Shown here: in pieces, positions 1-14,273 of the stretch
Layout: the number at the start of each line of letters is the position of its first letter
Position numbering within the stretch: the first letter of the stretch is position 1
Notes under the pieces: generated by a model
Told to the model about the DNA's origin: nothing
What the model saw: only the letters and a program-made list of their open reading frames with translations
The model's database searches: none
NCBI GenBank assembly: GCA_029582155.1
Contig: CM055911.1
Location: 23,451,514 to 23,515,513 of the forward strand
Source: Panopea generosa
Lineage: Eukaryota; Mollusca; Bivalvia; Adapedonta; Hiatellidae
Direction: 5' to 3'
DNA length: 64,000 bases
Position numbers and translations under genes: made by a program

Positions 1-3000
1 CATTTTGTTGTCATCACCTTCTGTGATTCTATGTTTCCATCACTCACTCTGATCCTATTGTTGCCTTCACTCACTGTGAGCTTATAGTTGCTATCACTCA
101 ATGTGATCTTATATTTGTCGCAACTCGCTGTGATCCTGTTGTAGCCACCACTCACTATGATCCTATAGTTGCCATCACTCACTGTGGTCCTATAGTTGCC
201 ATCACTCACTGTAGTCCTATTGTTGCCAACACTCACTGTGATCTTATACTTGGATTCACTCACTATGATTCTATTGTTGCCACCACCAACTGTGATCCTA
301 TAGATGCCACTACTCACTGTAATCCTATAGATGCCATCAATCACTGTGATTCTATTGCTGCCATCATTTACTGTGATCCTGTTGTTGCCACCACTCACTG
401 TGATCCTATTGTTGCTGTCCTTCACTGTGGTCCTATGATTGCCAACACTCACTGTGATCCTATTGTTGCCACCGACCCCTGTGATCCTATAGTTTCAACC
501 GCTTACTGTGATCCTGTTTTTGCCACCACTCACTGTGATCCTGTTGTTGCCACCACTCACTGTGATCCTATTTTTGCCACCGACCCCTGTGATCCTGTAG
601 TTGCCACCACTCACTGTGATCCTATTGTTGCCACCACTCCCTGTGATCCTATAGATACCACCACTTAATGTGACCCTATTGATGCCACCACTTACTTTGA
701 TCAAATTGTTGCATTCACGCACTGAGTTCCTTTAGATGCCATCACTCACTGTGATCCTTTACTTGCCATCGTTCACAGTGATCGTATTGTTGCCGCCACT
801 CACTTTGATCAAATTGATGCATTCACGCACTTTGGTTCTATATATGCCATCACTCACTGTGATCCTTTACTTGGCATCGCTCACAGTGATCCTATTGTTG
901 CCATCATTAACTATGGTCCTATTGTTGTCATCACCTACTGTGATTCTACATTGCCATCACTCACTCTGATCCTATTGTTGCCTTCACTCACTGTGAGCCT
1001 ATAGTTGCTATCACTCAATGTGATCTTATATTTGTCGCAACTCGCTGAGATCCTGTTGTAGCTAACACTCACTATAATCCTATTGTAGCCACCACTCACT
1101 GTGATCCTATAGTTGCCATCACTCACTGTGGTCCTATTGTAGCCACAACTCACTGTGTTCCTATAGTTGCCATCACTCACTGTAGTCCTATTGTTGCCAA
1201 CACTCACTGTGATCCTATTGTTGCCACCACTCACTGTGATCTTATACTTGGATTCACTCACTATGATTCTATTGTTGCCACCACCAATTGTGGTCCTATA
1301 GATGCCACAACTCACTGTAATCCTATAGATGCCACCACTCACTTCGATCCTGTTGTTGCCATCACTCACTATTGTTGCCATCATTCACTGTGATCCTATT
1401 GTTGCCACCACTCACTGTGATCCTATACTTGGATTCACTCACTATGATTCTATTGTTGCCACCACCAACTGTGATCCTATAGATGCCACCATTCACTGTG
1501 ATCCTATAAATGTCATCAATCACTGTGATCATATTGCTGCCATCATTTGCTGTGATCCTGTTGTTGCCACCACTCACTGTGGTCCTATTGTTGCCATCCT
1601 TCACTGTGGTCCTATGATTGCCAACACTCATTGTGATCCTATTGTTGCCATCAATCACTGTGGTCCTGTTATTGCCACCAACATTACTGTGGAACTATTG
1701 TTAACATCATTCACTGTGATCCTATTGTTGCATCCACTCACTGTGATCCTACATTTCCCATCACTGACTGTGATCCTGTAGCTACTCACTAAAATTCTAT
1801 TGTAGCCAACACCCACTGTGATCCTATAGATGCCATTACTCACTATGATCTTATTTTTGCCACCACTCACAGTGATCCTATAGTTGCCACCACTCACTGT
1901 GATCCTACATTGCCGTCACTCACTAGTATTCTATTGTTGCTGTCATTCACTGTGATCCTATAGTTGCCACCACTCACTGTGATCCTATTTTTGCCACCAC
2001 TCACAGTGATCCTATAGTTGCCACTACTCACTGTGATCCTACATTGCCGTCACTCACTATTATTCTATTGTTGCTGTCATTCACTGTGATCCTATAGTTG
2101 CCACCACTCACTGTGATCCTATTTTTGCCACCACTCACAGTGATCGTATAGTTGCCACCATTCAGTGTAATCCTATTGTTGCCACCACTTCCTGTGATCC
2201 TATACTTGACACCACTCACTGTGATCCTATAGATGCCACCACTCACTGTGATCCTGTTGTTGCCACTACTCACTGTGATCCTACATTGCCATCATTCACT
2301 ATGATCCTATAGTTGCTGTCACTCACTGTGATCCTATTGTTGTCATCACTCACTGTGATCCTATTGTTGCCACCACTTACTGTGATCCTATTTTTGCCAC
2401 CACTCACTGTGATCCTAAATTTTCCACCACTCACTGTGATCCTGTTGTTGGCACCACTCACTGTGATCCTATTGTTGCCACTACTGCCTGTGATCCTATA
2501 GTTGCCACCACTCACTCTGATCCTGTTGTTGCCACTACTCACTGTGATTCTACAGTTGCCATCACTCTTTGTGATCTTATTGTTGCCAACATTCACTTTA
2601 GTCCTATTGTGGCCACCATTCACTATGATCCTATAGTTGCCATCGCTCACAGTGATCATATTGTTGCCACCACTCACTTTGATCAAAGTGTTGCATTCAC
2701 GCACTGAGGTCCTATTGATGCCATCACTCACTGTGCTCCTATACTTGCCATCGCTCACATAGATCCTATTGTTGCCACCACTTCCTGTGATCCTATAGTT
2801 GACACCACCCACTGTGATCCTATAGTTGCCACCACTCACTGTGATCCTGTTGTTGCCACTGCTCACTTTGATCCTATAGTTGCCACCACTCCCTGTGATC
2901 CTATTGATGCCACTACTGCCTGTGATCCTGTAGTTGCCACCACTCACTCTGATCTTGTTGTTGCCACTTCCCACTGTGATTCTATAATTGCCATCACTCT

Positions 3001-4099
3001 CTGTGGTCTTATTGCTGCCAACACTCACTTTAGTCCTATTGTGGCCACCATTCACTGTGCTCCTATCGTTGCCATCATTCACTGTCATCCTATAGTTGCC
3101 AACACTCACTGTGATCCTATTGTTGCCACCACTCCCTGTGATCCTATAGATACCACCACTTAATGTGACCCTATTTTTGCCACCACTTACTTTGATCAAA
3201 TTGTTGCATTCATGCACTGAGGTCCTATAAATGCCATCACTCATTGTGATCCTTTACTAGCCATCACTCACAGTGTTCCTATTGTTGCCATCATTCACTA
3301 TAGGCATTTTGTTGTCATCGCCTTCTGTGATTCTATGTTTCCATCACTCACTCTGATCCTATTGTTGCCTTCACACACTGTGAGCCTATAGTTGCTATCA
3401 CTCAATGTCATCTTATATTTGTCGCAACTCGCTGTGATCCTGTTGTAGCCACCACTCACTATGATCTTATTGTAGCCAACTTTCACTGTGATCCTATAAT
3501 TGCCATCACTCACTGTAGTCCTATTGTTGCCAACACTCACTGTGATCCTATTGTTGCCAACACTCACTGTGATCCTATACTTGGATTCACTCATTATGAT
3601 TCTATTGTTGCCACCACCAACTGTGATCCTATAGATGCCACCACTCACTGTAATCCTATAGATGCCACCACTCACTTCAATTCTGTTGTTGCCATCACTC
3701 ACTATTGTTGCCATCATTCACTGTGATCCTATTGTTGCCACCACTCATTGTGATCCTATACTTGTATTCACTTACTATGATTCTATTGTTGCCACCACCA
3801 ACTGTGATCCTATAGATGCCACCATTCACTGTGATCCTATAGATGCCATCAATCACTGTGATCCTATTGCTGCCATCATTTACTGTGATCCTGTTGTTGC
3901 CACCACTCACTGTGGTCCTATTGTTGCCGTCCTTCACTGTGGTTCTATGATTGCTAACACTCACTGTGATCCTATTGTTGCCACCGACCCCTGTGATCCT
4001 ATAGTTTCAACCGCTTACTGTGATCCTGTTTTTGCCACCACTCACTGTGAACTGTTGTTTCCACCACTCACTGTGATCCTATTTTTGCCACCGACCCCT

Positions 4100-7000
4100 G
4101 TGATCCTATAGATACCACCACTAAATATGACCCTATTTTTGCCACCACTTACTTTGATCAAATTGTTGCATTCACACACTGAGTTCCTTTAGATGCCATC
4201 ACTCACTGTGATCCTTTACTTGCCATCGCTCACAGTGATCCTATTGTTGCCATCATTCACTCCGGTCCTATTGTTGTCGTCACCTACTGTGATTCTATGT
4301 TGCCATCACTCACTCTGATCCTATTGTTGCCTTCACTCACTGTGAGCCTATAGTTGCTATCACTCAATGTGATCTTATATTTGTCGCAACTCGCTGTGAT
4401 CCTGTTGTAGCTAACACTCACTATAATCCTATTGTAGCCACCACTCACTGTGATCCTATAGTTGCCATCACTCACTGTGGTCCTATTATAGCCACAACTC
4501 ACTGTGTTGCTATAGTTGCCATCACTCACTGTTGTCCTATTGTTGCCAACACTCACTGTGATCTTATTGTTGCCACCACTCACTGTGATCCTATTCTTGG
4601 ATTCATTCACTATGATTCTATTGTTGCCACCACCAATTGTCATCCTATAGATGTCACCACTCACTGTAATCCTATAGATGCCACCACTCACTTCGATCCT
4701 GTTGTTGCCATCACTCACTATTGCTTCCATCATTTACTGTGATCCTATTGTTGCCACCACTCACTGTGATCCTATACTTGGATTCACTCACTATGATTCT
4801 ATTGTTTCCACCACCAACTATGATCCTATAGATGCCACCATTCACTGTGATCCTATAGATGTCATCAATAACTGTGATCATATTGCTGCCACCATTAACT
4901 GTGACCCTGTTGTTGCCACCACTCACTGTGGTCCTATTTTTGCCGTCCTTCACTGTGGTCCTATGATTGCCAACACTCATTGTGATCCTATTGTTGCCAT
5001 CAATCACTGTGGTCCTGTTATTGCCACCAACATTACTGTGGAACTATTGTTGACATCATTCGCTGTGATCCTATTGTTGCATCCACTCACTGTGATCCTA
5101 TATTTCCCTTCACTGACTGTGATCCTATTTCTGGCACCACTCACAGTGATCCTATAGTTGCCACTACTCACTGTGATCCTATTGTTGCCACCACTTCCTG
5201 TGATCCTATAGATGACACCACTCACTGTGATCCTATAGATGCCACAACTCACTGTGATCCTGTTGTTGCCACTACTCACTGTGATCCTACATTGCCATCA
5301 CTCACTATGATCCTATAGTTGCTGTCACTCACTGTGATCCTATATTTCCCTTCACTGACTGTGATCCTATTTCTGGCACCACTCACAGTGATCCTATAGT
5401 TGCCACTATTCACTGTGATCCTGTTGTTGCCACCACTTCCTGTGATCCTATAGATGACACCACTCACTGTGATCCTATAGTTGCCACAACTCACTGTGAT
5501 CCTGTTGTTGCCACTACTCACTGTGATCCTACATTGCCATCACTCACTATGATCCTATAGTTGCTGTCACTCACTGTGATCCTATTGTTGTCATCACTCA
5601 CTGTGATCCTATTGTTGTCACCACTCACTGTGATCCTATTTTTGCCACCACTCACTGTGATCCTATATTTTCCACCACTCACTGTGATCCTGTTGTTGTT
5701 GCCACCACTCACTGTGATCCATTGTTGCCACTACTGCCTGTGATCCTATAGTTGCCACCACCCACTCTGATCCTGTTGTTGCCACTTCTCAATGTGATTC
5801 TACAGTTGCCATCACTCTTTGTGGTCCTATTGTTGCCAACATTCACTTTAGTCCTATTGTGGCCACGATTCACTGTGATCCTATAGTTGCCACCACTCCC
5901 TGTGATCCTATAGTTGCCACCACTCACTGTGATCCTATTGTTGCCACCACTTCCTGTGATCCTATAGTTGACACCACTCACTGTGATCCTATAGTTGCCA
6001 CAACTCACTGTGATCCTGTTGTTGCCACTTCTCACTGTGATCCTACATTGCCGTCACTCACTATTATCCTATCGTTGCTGTCATTCACTGTGATCCTATA
6101 GTTGCCACCACTCACTGTGATCCTGTTGTTACCACTACTCACTGTGATTCTACAGTTGCCATCACTCTTTGTGGTCCTATTGTTGCCAACATTCACTTTA
6201 GTCCTACTGTAGCCACCATTCACTGTGATCCTATAGTTGCCACCACTTAATGTGACCCTATTTTTACCACCACTTACTTTGATCAAATTGTTGCATTCAC
6301 ACACTGTGGTCCTTTACTTGCCATTGCTCACAGTGATCGTATTGTTGCCACCACTCACTTTGATCAAATTGTTGCATTCACATACTGTGGTCCTTTAGAT
6401 GCCATCACTCACTGTGATCCTATACTTGCTATCGCTCATAGTGATCGTATTGTTGCCACCACTCACTTTGATCAAATTGTTGCATTCACGCACTGAGGTC
6501 ATATAGATGCCATCACTCACTGTGATCATATACTTGCCATCGCTCACAGTGATCCTATTGTTGCCATCATTCACTCTGGTCCTTTTGTTGTCATCACCTA
6601 CTGTGATTCTATGTTGCCACCAATCACTCTGAACCTATTGTTGTCTTCACTCACTGTGAGCCTATAGTTGCTATCACACAGTGTGATCTTATATTTGTCG
6701 CAACTCGCTGTGATCCTGTTGTTGCCCCACTCACTATGATCTTATAGTTGCCATCACTTACTGTAGTCCTATAGTTGCTAACACTGACTGTGATCCTATT
6801 GTTGCCACCACTCACTGTGATCATATAGTTGCCATCACTCACTGTAATCCTACTGTTGCCAAAACTCACTGTGATCCTATTGTTTCTACCACTCACTGAT
6901 CCTATACTTGGGTTTACTCATTATGATCCTATAGATGCCACCACTCACTGTGATCCTATATATGCCATCACTCACTGTGATCCTATAGTTGCCACCAATC

Positions 7001-7577
7001 ACAGTGATCCTAAACTTGGATTCACTCACTGAGATCCTATTGTTGCAACCACTCACTGTGATCCTATTGTTGCCAACACTCACTGTGGTCCTTTTGTTAC
7101 CATAATTCACTGAGATCCTATTGTTGCCATCATTCACTGTGGTCCTATTGTTGCCATCGCTCACTGTGACCCTGTTGTTGCCACCACTCAATGTGGTCCT
7201 GTTGTTACCATCAATCACTGTGATCTTAATGTTGCAATTACAAATTGTGGTCTTATTGTTGCCATCAATCACTGTGATCCTATTGTTGCCATTACTCACA
7301 GTGATCCTATTGTTGCCACCACTCACTGTGATCCTAATATTGCCATCACTCACAGTGATAAAGTGTTGCCACCACTCACTGTGATCCTACTGTTGCCAAC
7401 ACTCACTGTGATCCTATTGTTGCCACCACTCACTGATCCTAAACTTGGATTTACTCACTGTGATCCTATTGTTGCCATCACTCACAGTGATCCTACTGCT
7501 GCCACCACTCACTGTTATCCTATAGATGCCACCATTAACTGTGATCCTATAGCTGCCATCACTCATTTTTATCCTAT
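4100..7577. repeat. Segmental tandem duplication, copy 1 (inside the 27-bp array)
   Basis: This block of about 3.48 kb is repeated 3602-3603 bp downstream almost without change. By eye I see only a handful of differences: G/A at 4275 versus 7877, C/T at about 5233 versus 8835, a C-run differing by one base near 6726 versus 10327, G/A near 6914 versus 10516, and T/A near 7466 versus 11069. Left similarity starts near GATACCACCACTAAATATGA and ends just after CACTCATTTTTATCCTAT. Boundaries are good to within tens of bases. Confidence 0.85.
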
Positions 7578-7701
7578 AGTTGCCACTACTCACTGTGATC
7601 CTACATTGCCGTCACTCACTATTATTCTATTGTTGCTGTCATTCACTGTGATCCTATAGTTGCCACCACTCACTGTGATCCTATTGTTGCCACCACTCCC
7701 T

Positions 7702-10700
7702 GTGATCCTATAGATACCACCACTAAATATGACCCTATTTTTGCCACCACTTACTTTGATCAAATTGTTGCATTCACACACTGAGTTCCTTTAGATGCCA
7801 TCACTCACTGTGATCCTTTACTTGCCATCGCTCACAGTGATCCTATTGTTGCCATCATTCACTCCGGTCCTATTGTTGTCATCACCTACTGTGATTCTAT
7901 GTTGCCATCACTCACTCTGATCCTATTGTTGCCTTCACTCACTGTGAGCCTATAGTTGCTATCACTCAATGTGATCTTATATTTGTCGCAACTCGCTGTG
8001 ATCCTGTTGTAGCTAACACTCACTATAATCCTATTGTAGCCACCACTCACTGTGATCCTATAGTTGCCATCACTCACTGTGGTCCTATTATAGCCACAAC
8101 TCACTGTGTTGCTATAGTTGCCATCACTCACTGTTGTCCTATTGTTGCCAACACTCACTGTGATCTTATTGTTGCCACCACTCACTGTGATCCTATTCTT
8201 GGATTCATTCACTATGATTCTATTGTTGCCACCACCAATTGTCATCCTATAGATGTCACCACTCACTGTAATCCTATAGATGCCACCACTCACTTCGATC
8301 CTGTTGTTGCCATCACTCACTATTGCTTCCATCATTTACTGTGATCCTATTGTTGCCACCACTCACTGTGATCCTATACTTGGATTCACTCACTATGATT
8401 CTATTGTTTCCACCACCAACTATGATCCTATAGATGCCACCATTCACTGTGATCCTATAGATGTCATCAATAACTGTGATCATATTGCTGCCACCATTAA
8501 CTGTGACCCTGTTGTTGCCACCACTCACTGTGGTCCTATTTTTGCCGTCCTTCACTGTGGTCCTATGATTGCCAACACTCATTGTGATCCTATTGTTGCC
8601 ATCAATCACTGTGGTCCTGTTATTGCCACCAACATTACTGTGGAACTATTGTTGACATCATTCGCTGTGATCCTATTGTTGCATCCACTCACTGTGATCC
8701 TATATTTCCCTTCACTGACTGTGATCCTATTTCTGGCACCACTCACAGTGATCCTATAGTTGCCACTACTCACTGTGATCCTATTGTTGCCACCACTTCC
8801 TGTGATCCTATAGATGACACCACTCACTGTGATCTTATAGATGCCACAACTCACTGTGATCCTGTTGTTGCCACTACTCACTGTGATCCTACATTGCCAT
8901 CACTCACTATGATCCTATAGTTGCTGTCACTCACTGTGATCCTATATTTCCCTTCACTGACTGTGATCCTATTTCTGGCACCACTCACAGTGATCCTATA
9001 GTTGCCACTATTCACTGTGATCCTGTTGTTGCCACCACTTCCTGTGATCCTATAGATGACACCACTCACTGTGATCCTATAGTTGCCACAACTCACTGTG
9101 ATCCTGTTGTTGCCACTACTCACTGTGATCCTACATTGCCATCACTCACTATGATCCTATAGTTGCTGTCACTCACTGTGATCCTATTGTTGTCATCACT
9201 CACTGTGATCCTATTGTTGTCACCACTCACTGTGATCCTATTTTTGCCACCACTCACTGTGATCCTATATTTTCCACCACTCACTGTGATCCTGTTGTTG
9301 TTGCCACCACTCACTGTGATCCATTGTTGCCACTACTGCCTGTGATCCTATAGTTGCCACCACCCACTCTGATCCTGTTGTTGCCACTTCTCAATGTGAT
9401 TCTACAGTTGCCATCACTCTTTGTGGTCCTATTGTTGCCAACATTCACTTTAGTCCTATTGTGGCCACGATTCACTGTGATCCTATAGTTGCCACCACTC
9501 CCTGTGATCCTATAGTTGCCACCACTCACTGTGATCCTATTGTTGCCACCACTTCCTGTGATCCTATAGTTGACACCACTCACTGTGATCCTATAGTTGC
9601 CACAACTCACTGTGATCCTGTTGTTGCCACTTCTCACTGTGATCCTACATTGCCGTCACTCACTATTATCCTATCGTTGCTGTCATTCACTGTGATCCTA
9701 TAGTTGCCACCACTCACTGTGATCCTGTTGTTACCACTACTCACTGTGATTCTACAGTTGCCATCACTCTTTGTGGTCCTATTGTTGCCAACATTCACTT
9801 TAGTCCTACTGTAGCCACCATTCACTGTGATCCTATAGTTGCCACCACTTAATGTGACCCTATTTTTACCACCACTTACTTTGATCAAATTGTTGCATTC
9901 ACACACTGTGGTCCTTTACTTGCCATTGCTCACAGTGATCGTATTGTTGCCACCACTCACTTTGATCAAATTGTTGCATTCACATACTGTGGTCCTTTAG
10001 ATGCCATCACTCACTGTGATCCTATACTTGCTATCGCTCATAGTGATCGTATTGTTGCCACCACTCACTTTGATCAAATTGTTGCATTCACGCACTGAGG
10101 TCATATAGATGCCATCACTCACTGTGATCATATACTTGCCATCGCTCACAGTGATCCTATTGTTGCCATCATTCACTCTGGTCCTTTTGTTGTCATCACC
10201 TACTGTGATTCTATGTTGCCACCAATCACTCTGAACCTATTGTTGTCTTCACTCACTGTGAGCCTATAGTTGCTATCACACAGTGTGATCTTATATTTGT
10301 CGCAACTCGCTGTGATCCTGTTGTTGCCCCCACTCACTATGATCTTATAGTTGCCATCACTTACTGTAGTCCTATAGTTGCTAACACTGACTGTGATCCT
10401 ATTGTTGCCACCACTCACTGTGATCATATAGTTGCCATCACTCACTGTAATCCTACTGTTGCCAAAACTCACTGTGATCCTATTGTTTCTACCACTCACT
10501 GATCCTATACTTGGATTTACTCATTATGATCCTATAGATGCCACCACTCACTGTGATCCTATATATGCCATCACTCACTGTGATCCTATAGTTGCCACCA
10601 ATCACAGTGATCCTAAACTTGGATTCACTCACTGAGATCCTATTGTTGCAACCACTCACTGTGATCCTATTGTTGCCAACACTCACTGTGGTCCTTTTGT

Positions 10701-11180
10701 TACCATAATTCACTGAGATCCTATTGTTGCCATCATTCACTGTGGTCCTATTGTTGCCATCGCTCACTGTGACCCTGTTGTTGCCACCACTCAATGTGGT
10801 CCTGTTGTTACCATCAATCACTGTGATCTTAATGTTGCAATTACAAATTGTGGTCTTATTGTTGCCATCAATCACTGTGATCCTATTGTTGCCATTACTC
10901 ACAGTGATCCTATTGTTGCCACCACTCACTGTGATCCTAATATTGCCATCACTCACAGTGATAAAGTGTTGCCACCACTCACTGTGATCCTACTGTTGCC
11001 AACACTCACTGTGATCCTATTGTTGCCACCACTCACTGATCCTAAACTTGGATTTACTCACTGTGATCCTAATGTTGCCATCACTCACAGTGATCCTACT
11101 GCTGCCACCACTCACTGTTATCCTATAGATGCCACCATTAACTGTGATCCTATAGCTGCCATCACTCATTTTTATCCTAT
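7702..11180. repeat. Segmental tandem duplication, copy 2 (inside the 27-bp array)
   Basis: Second copy of the roughly 3.5-kb block described at 4100-7577, offset 3602 bp over most of its length and 3603 bp after a single-base indel near 10327. The near identity contrasts with the strong divergence between ordinary neighbouring 27-bp units, so the duplication is recent. An assembly artefact is also possible. Confidence 0.85.
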
Positions 11181-14103
11181 TGTTGGCACCACTCACTCTG
11201 ATCCTATTGTTCCCACCACTCAGTTTAATCCTATTGTTGCCATCATTAACTGTGATCCTATTGTTGCCATCAATCACTCTGAGCCTATTTTTGCGACCAC
11301 TCACTATGATCCTGTTTTTGCAAACACTGACTGTGGTCCTATTTGTGACAACACCAAATGTGGTCCTATTGTTACTACGGCTCACTGTGATCCTATTGTT
11401 GCCATTATTCACTGTTATCCTGTTTTTGCCATCACTCGCTGTTGTCTTGTTACATTCACTCACTGAGATCCTATTGTTGCTACCACTCACTGTGATCCTG
11501 TTGTTGCCAACACTCACTGTGGTCCTGTTGTTACCTTCAATCACTGTGATCCTGTTTTTGCCATCACTCGCTGTTGTCCTGTTGTTACCTTCACTCACTA
11601 AGATCCTATTGTTGCTACCACTCACTGTGATCCTGTTGTTGCCAACACTCACTGTGGTCCTGTTGTTACCTTCAATCACTAATACTGTGGTTGCCAACAC
11701 TCACTGTGATCCTGTTGTTACCTTCAATCACTGTGATCCTGTTTTTGCCATTACTCACTGTGGTCCTATTGTTGCCTTCACTCACTGAGATCCTATTGTT
11801 GCTACCACTCACTGTGAGCCTATTGTTGCCAACACTCACTGTGGTCCTTTTGTTGCCATCATTCACTGTGGTCCTTTTGTTGCCAACACTCACTGTGGTC
11901 CTGTTATTACCTTCATTCGCTGTGATCCTGTTGTTGCCATCATTCACTGTGGTCCTATTGTTGCCAACACTCACTGTGGTCCTTTTGTTGCCATCATTCA
12001 CTGTGATCCTATTGTTGCCATCATTCACTGTGGTCCTATTGTTGCGATCATTCACTGTGATCCTGTTTTCGCCATCAATCACTGTGATCTTATTGTTGCA
12101 ATCATTCACTGTTGTCCTATTGTTGCCTTCAGTCACTGAGATCCTGTTGTTGCCATTACTCAGTGTGGTCCTATTATTGCCTTCACTCACTGAGATCCTA
12201 TTGTTGCCATAACTCACTGTAGTCCTGTTGTTGCCATCACTCACTGTGATCCTGTTGTTGCCACCACTCAATGTGGTCCTGTTGTTACCATCAATCACTT
12301 TGATCCTGTTGTTGCCATCATTCACTGTTGTCTTATTGTTGCCTTCTGTCACTGTGATCCTATTGTTGCCAACACTCACTGTGGTCCTTTTGTTGCCATC
12401 ATTCACTGTGGTCCTATTGTTGCCTTCACTGACTGTGATCCTGTTGTTGCCATCATTCACTGTGGTCCTATTGTTGCCTTCAGTCACTGTGATCCTATTG
12501 TTGCTACCACTCACTGTGATCCTGTTGTTGCCATCATTCACTGTGGTCCTATTGTTGCCTTCTGTCACTGTGATCGTATTGCTGCCTTCACTCACTGTGA
12601 TCCTGTTGTTGCCATCATTCACTGTGGTCCTATTGTTGCCTTCTGTCACTGTGATCCTATTGTTGCCTTCACTCACCGTGATCCTGTTGTTGCCATCATT
12701 CACTGTGGTCCTATTGTTGCCTTCTGTCACAGTGATCCTATTGTTGCTACCACTCACTGTGATCTTATTGTTGCCAACACTCACTGTGGTCCTTTTGTTG
12801 CCATCATTCACTATGGTCCTGTTGTTGCCATCACTCATTGTGGTCCTTTTGTTGCCATCATTCACTGTGGTCCTATTGTTGCCTTCACTCACTGTGATCC
12901 TTTTGTTGCCATCATTCACTGTGGTCCTATTGTTGCCATCACTCACTGTGATCCTGTTATTGCCACCACTCAATGTGGTCCTGTTGTTACCATCAATCAC
13001 TGTGATCTTATTGTTGCAATTACTAACTGTGGTCCTATTTTTGCCATCACTCACTGTGATCCTGTTGTTGCCATCACTCACAGTGATCGTGTTGTTGCCA
13101 CCACTCACTGTGATCCTAATGTTGCCATCACTCATTGTGAAATTATTGTTGCCATCACTCACTATGATCCTACAGTTGCACCACTCACAGTGATCCTAAT
13201 TTTGCCATCACTCATTGTGATCCTATTGTTGCCATCACTCATTGTGATCCTATTGTTGCCACCACTCATTCTGATCCTGTTGTTGCCACTTCTCAGTTTG
13301 ATCCTATTGTTGTCATCATAAACTGTGATCCTATTGTTGCCATCAATCACTCTGATCCTATTATTGCCATACTCACAGTGATCCTATTTTTTCATCTCTC
13401 ACTATGATCCTACAGTTGCAATCACTCACAGTCATCCTATTTTGCCACCACTCACTGTGATACTATGATGCTACCACTCACTGTGATCCTATAGTTGCCA
13501 TCACTCACTGTGATCCTACTGCTGCCACCACCAACTGTAATCCTATAGATGCCACCATTAACTGTGATCCTACAGATTTCATCACTCATTGTGATTCTAT
13601 TGTTGCAACCACTCACTCTGATCCTATTGTTGCCACCACTCAGTTTGGTCCTATTGTTGCCATCATTAACTCTGATCCTATCCAAGGTAACACATCAAAA
13701 TTCATTTACAACATAATTTTTATAATATCTCAGAAACTGTCGTTGTGATGAAAGATATCTTTAAAAAGGAACAACTTTGAAATAATTTATACATTTTATA
13801 GTCTGGAAGTTACCTGCCTATTGAGCTCGTATTTATATAAGGGCAGTTACCAACGCATAAAAATATATTAAAAGATATAGCCTTTTGTAAACAACATGAT
13901 ATACTTAAAGAAAAAGCTAATGCGATTAGATTGATAGTAATTAATACAGATATTGACTTTTTTTCCTTTTATCATAAACTTATTGTTCAGAATATTTAAC
14001 GTCTGTGTTGTGCATATTGGCGAAGCTATATTCCAATTTAGTCAGTAACCGAGTGGTTACCTTAAATTAATAAATGCTTCAATTTACAACACCTCTCATT
14101 TTC

Positions 14104-14160
14104 CTCTTCTTCTCCTTCTTCTTCTTCTTCTTCTTCTTCTTCTTCTTCTATTTCTTCTCT
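14104..14160. repeat. (TTC)n microsatellite in the LINE 5' region
   Basis: An imperfect TTC/CTT trinucleotide run of about 55 bp lies upstream of the endonuclease region of the LINE. It is a simple-sequence repeat with no coding value. Confidence 0.9.
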
Positions 14161-14273
14161 GTTATGCGTTATATGTGTGAAACAATGTTCAAACCATTCA
14201 ATTTCATTGCTTACGAAACTATCTCCCCTTTTTATAGATGAGTGTTAAGATATGTATTTTAATGTAAAGGGTC

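Larger units (their letters stand above)
1..13681. repeat. 27-bp minisatellite array (megasatellite), left block
   Basis: Tandem units of about 27 bp with core ACTCACTGTGATCCTAT followed by a variable TTGTTGCCACC or AGTTGCCATC part, roughly 500 copies, open at the left edge of the window. Because 27 is divisible by 3, several frames stay open for long stretches on both strands. They give 9-residue peptide repeats (one strand NRITVSGGN, the other LTVILLLPP or HCDPIVATT). These are repeat by-products and I do not annotate them as genes. Variant units such as 'TTTGATCAAATTGTTGCATTC' (20 of its bases: TTGATCAAATTGTTGCATTC) and 'CTTATATTTGTCGCAACTCG' recur at larger intervals, showing higher-order structure. 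Confidence 0.95.

Noticed and set aside
435-13193. Long open frames with nine-residue repeats on both strands
   Set aside because: They follow from a stop-free 27-bp unit (divisible by 3), are open on both strands over the same DNA, and lack start context or non-repetitive sequence.
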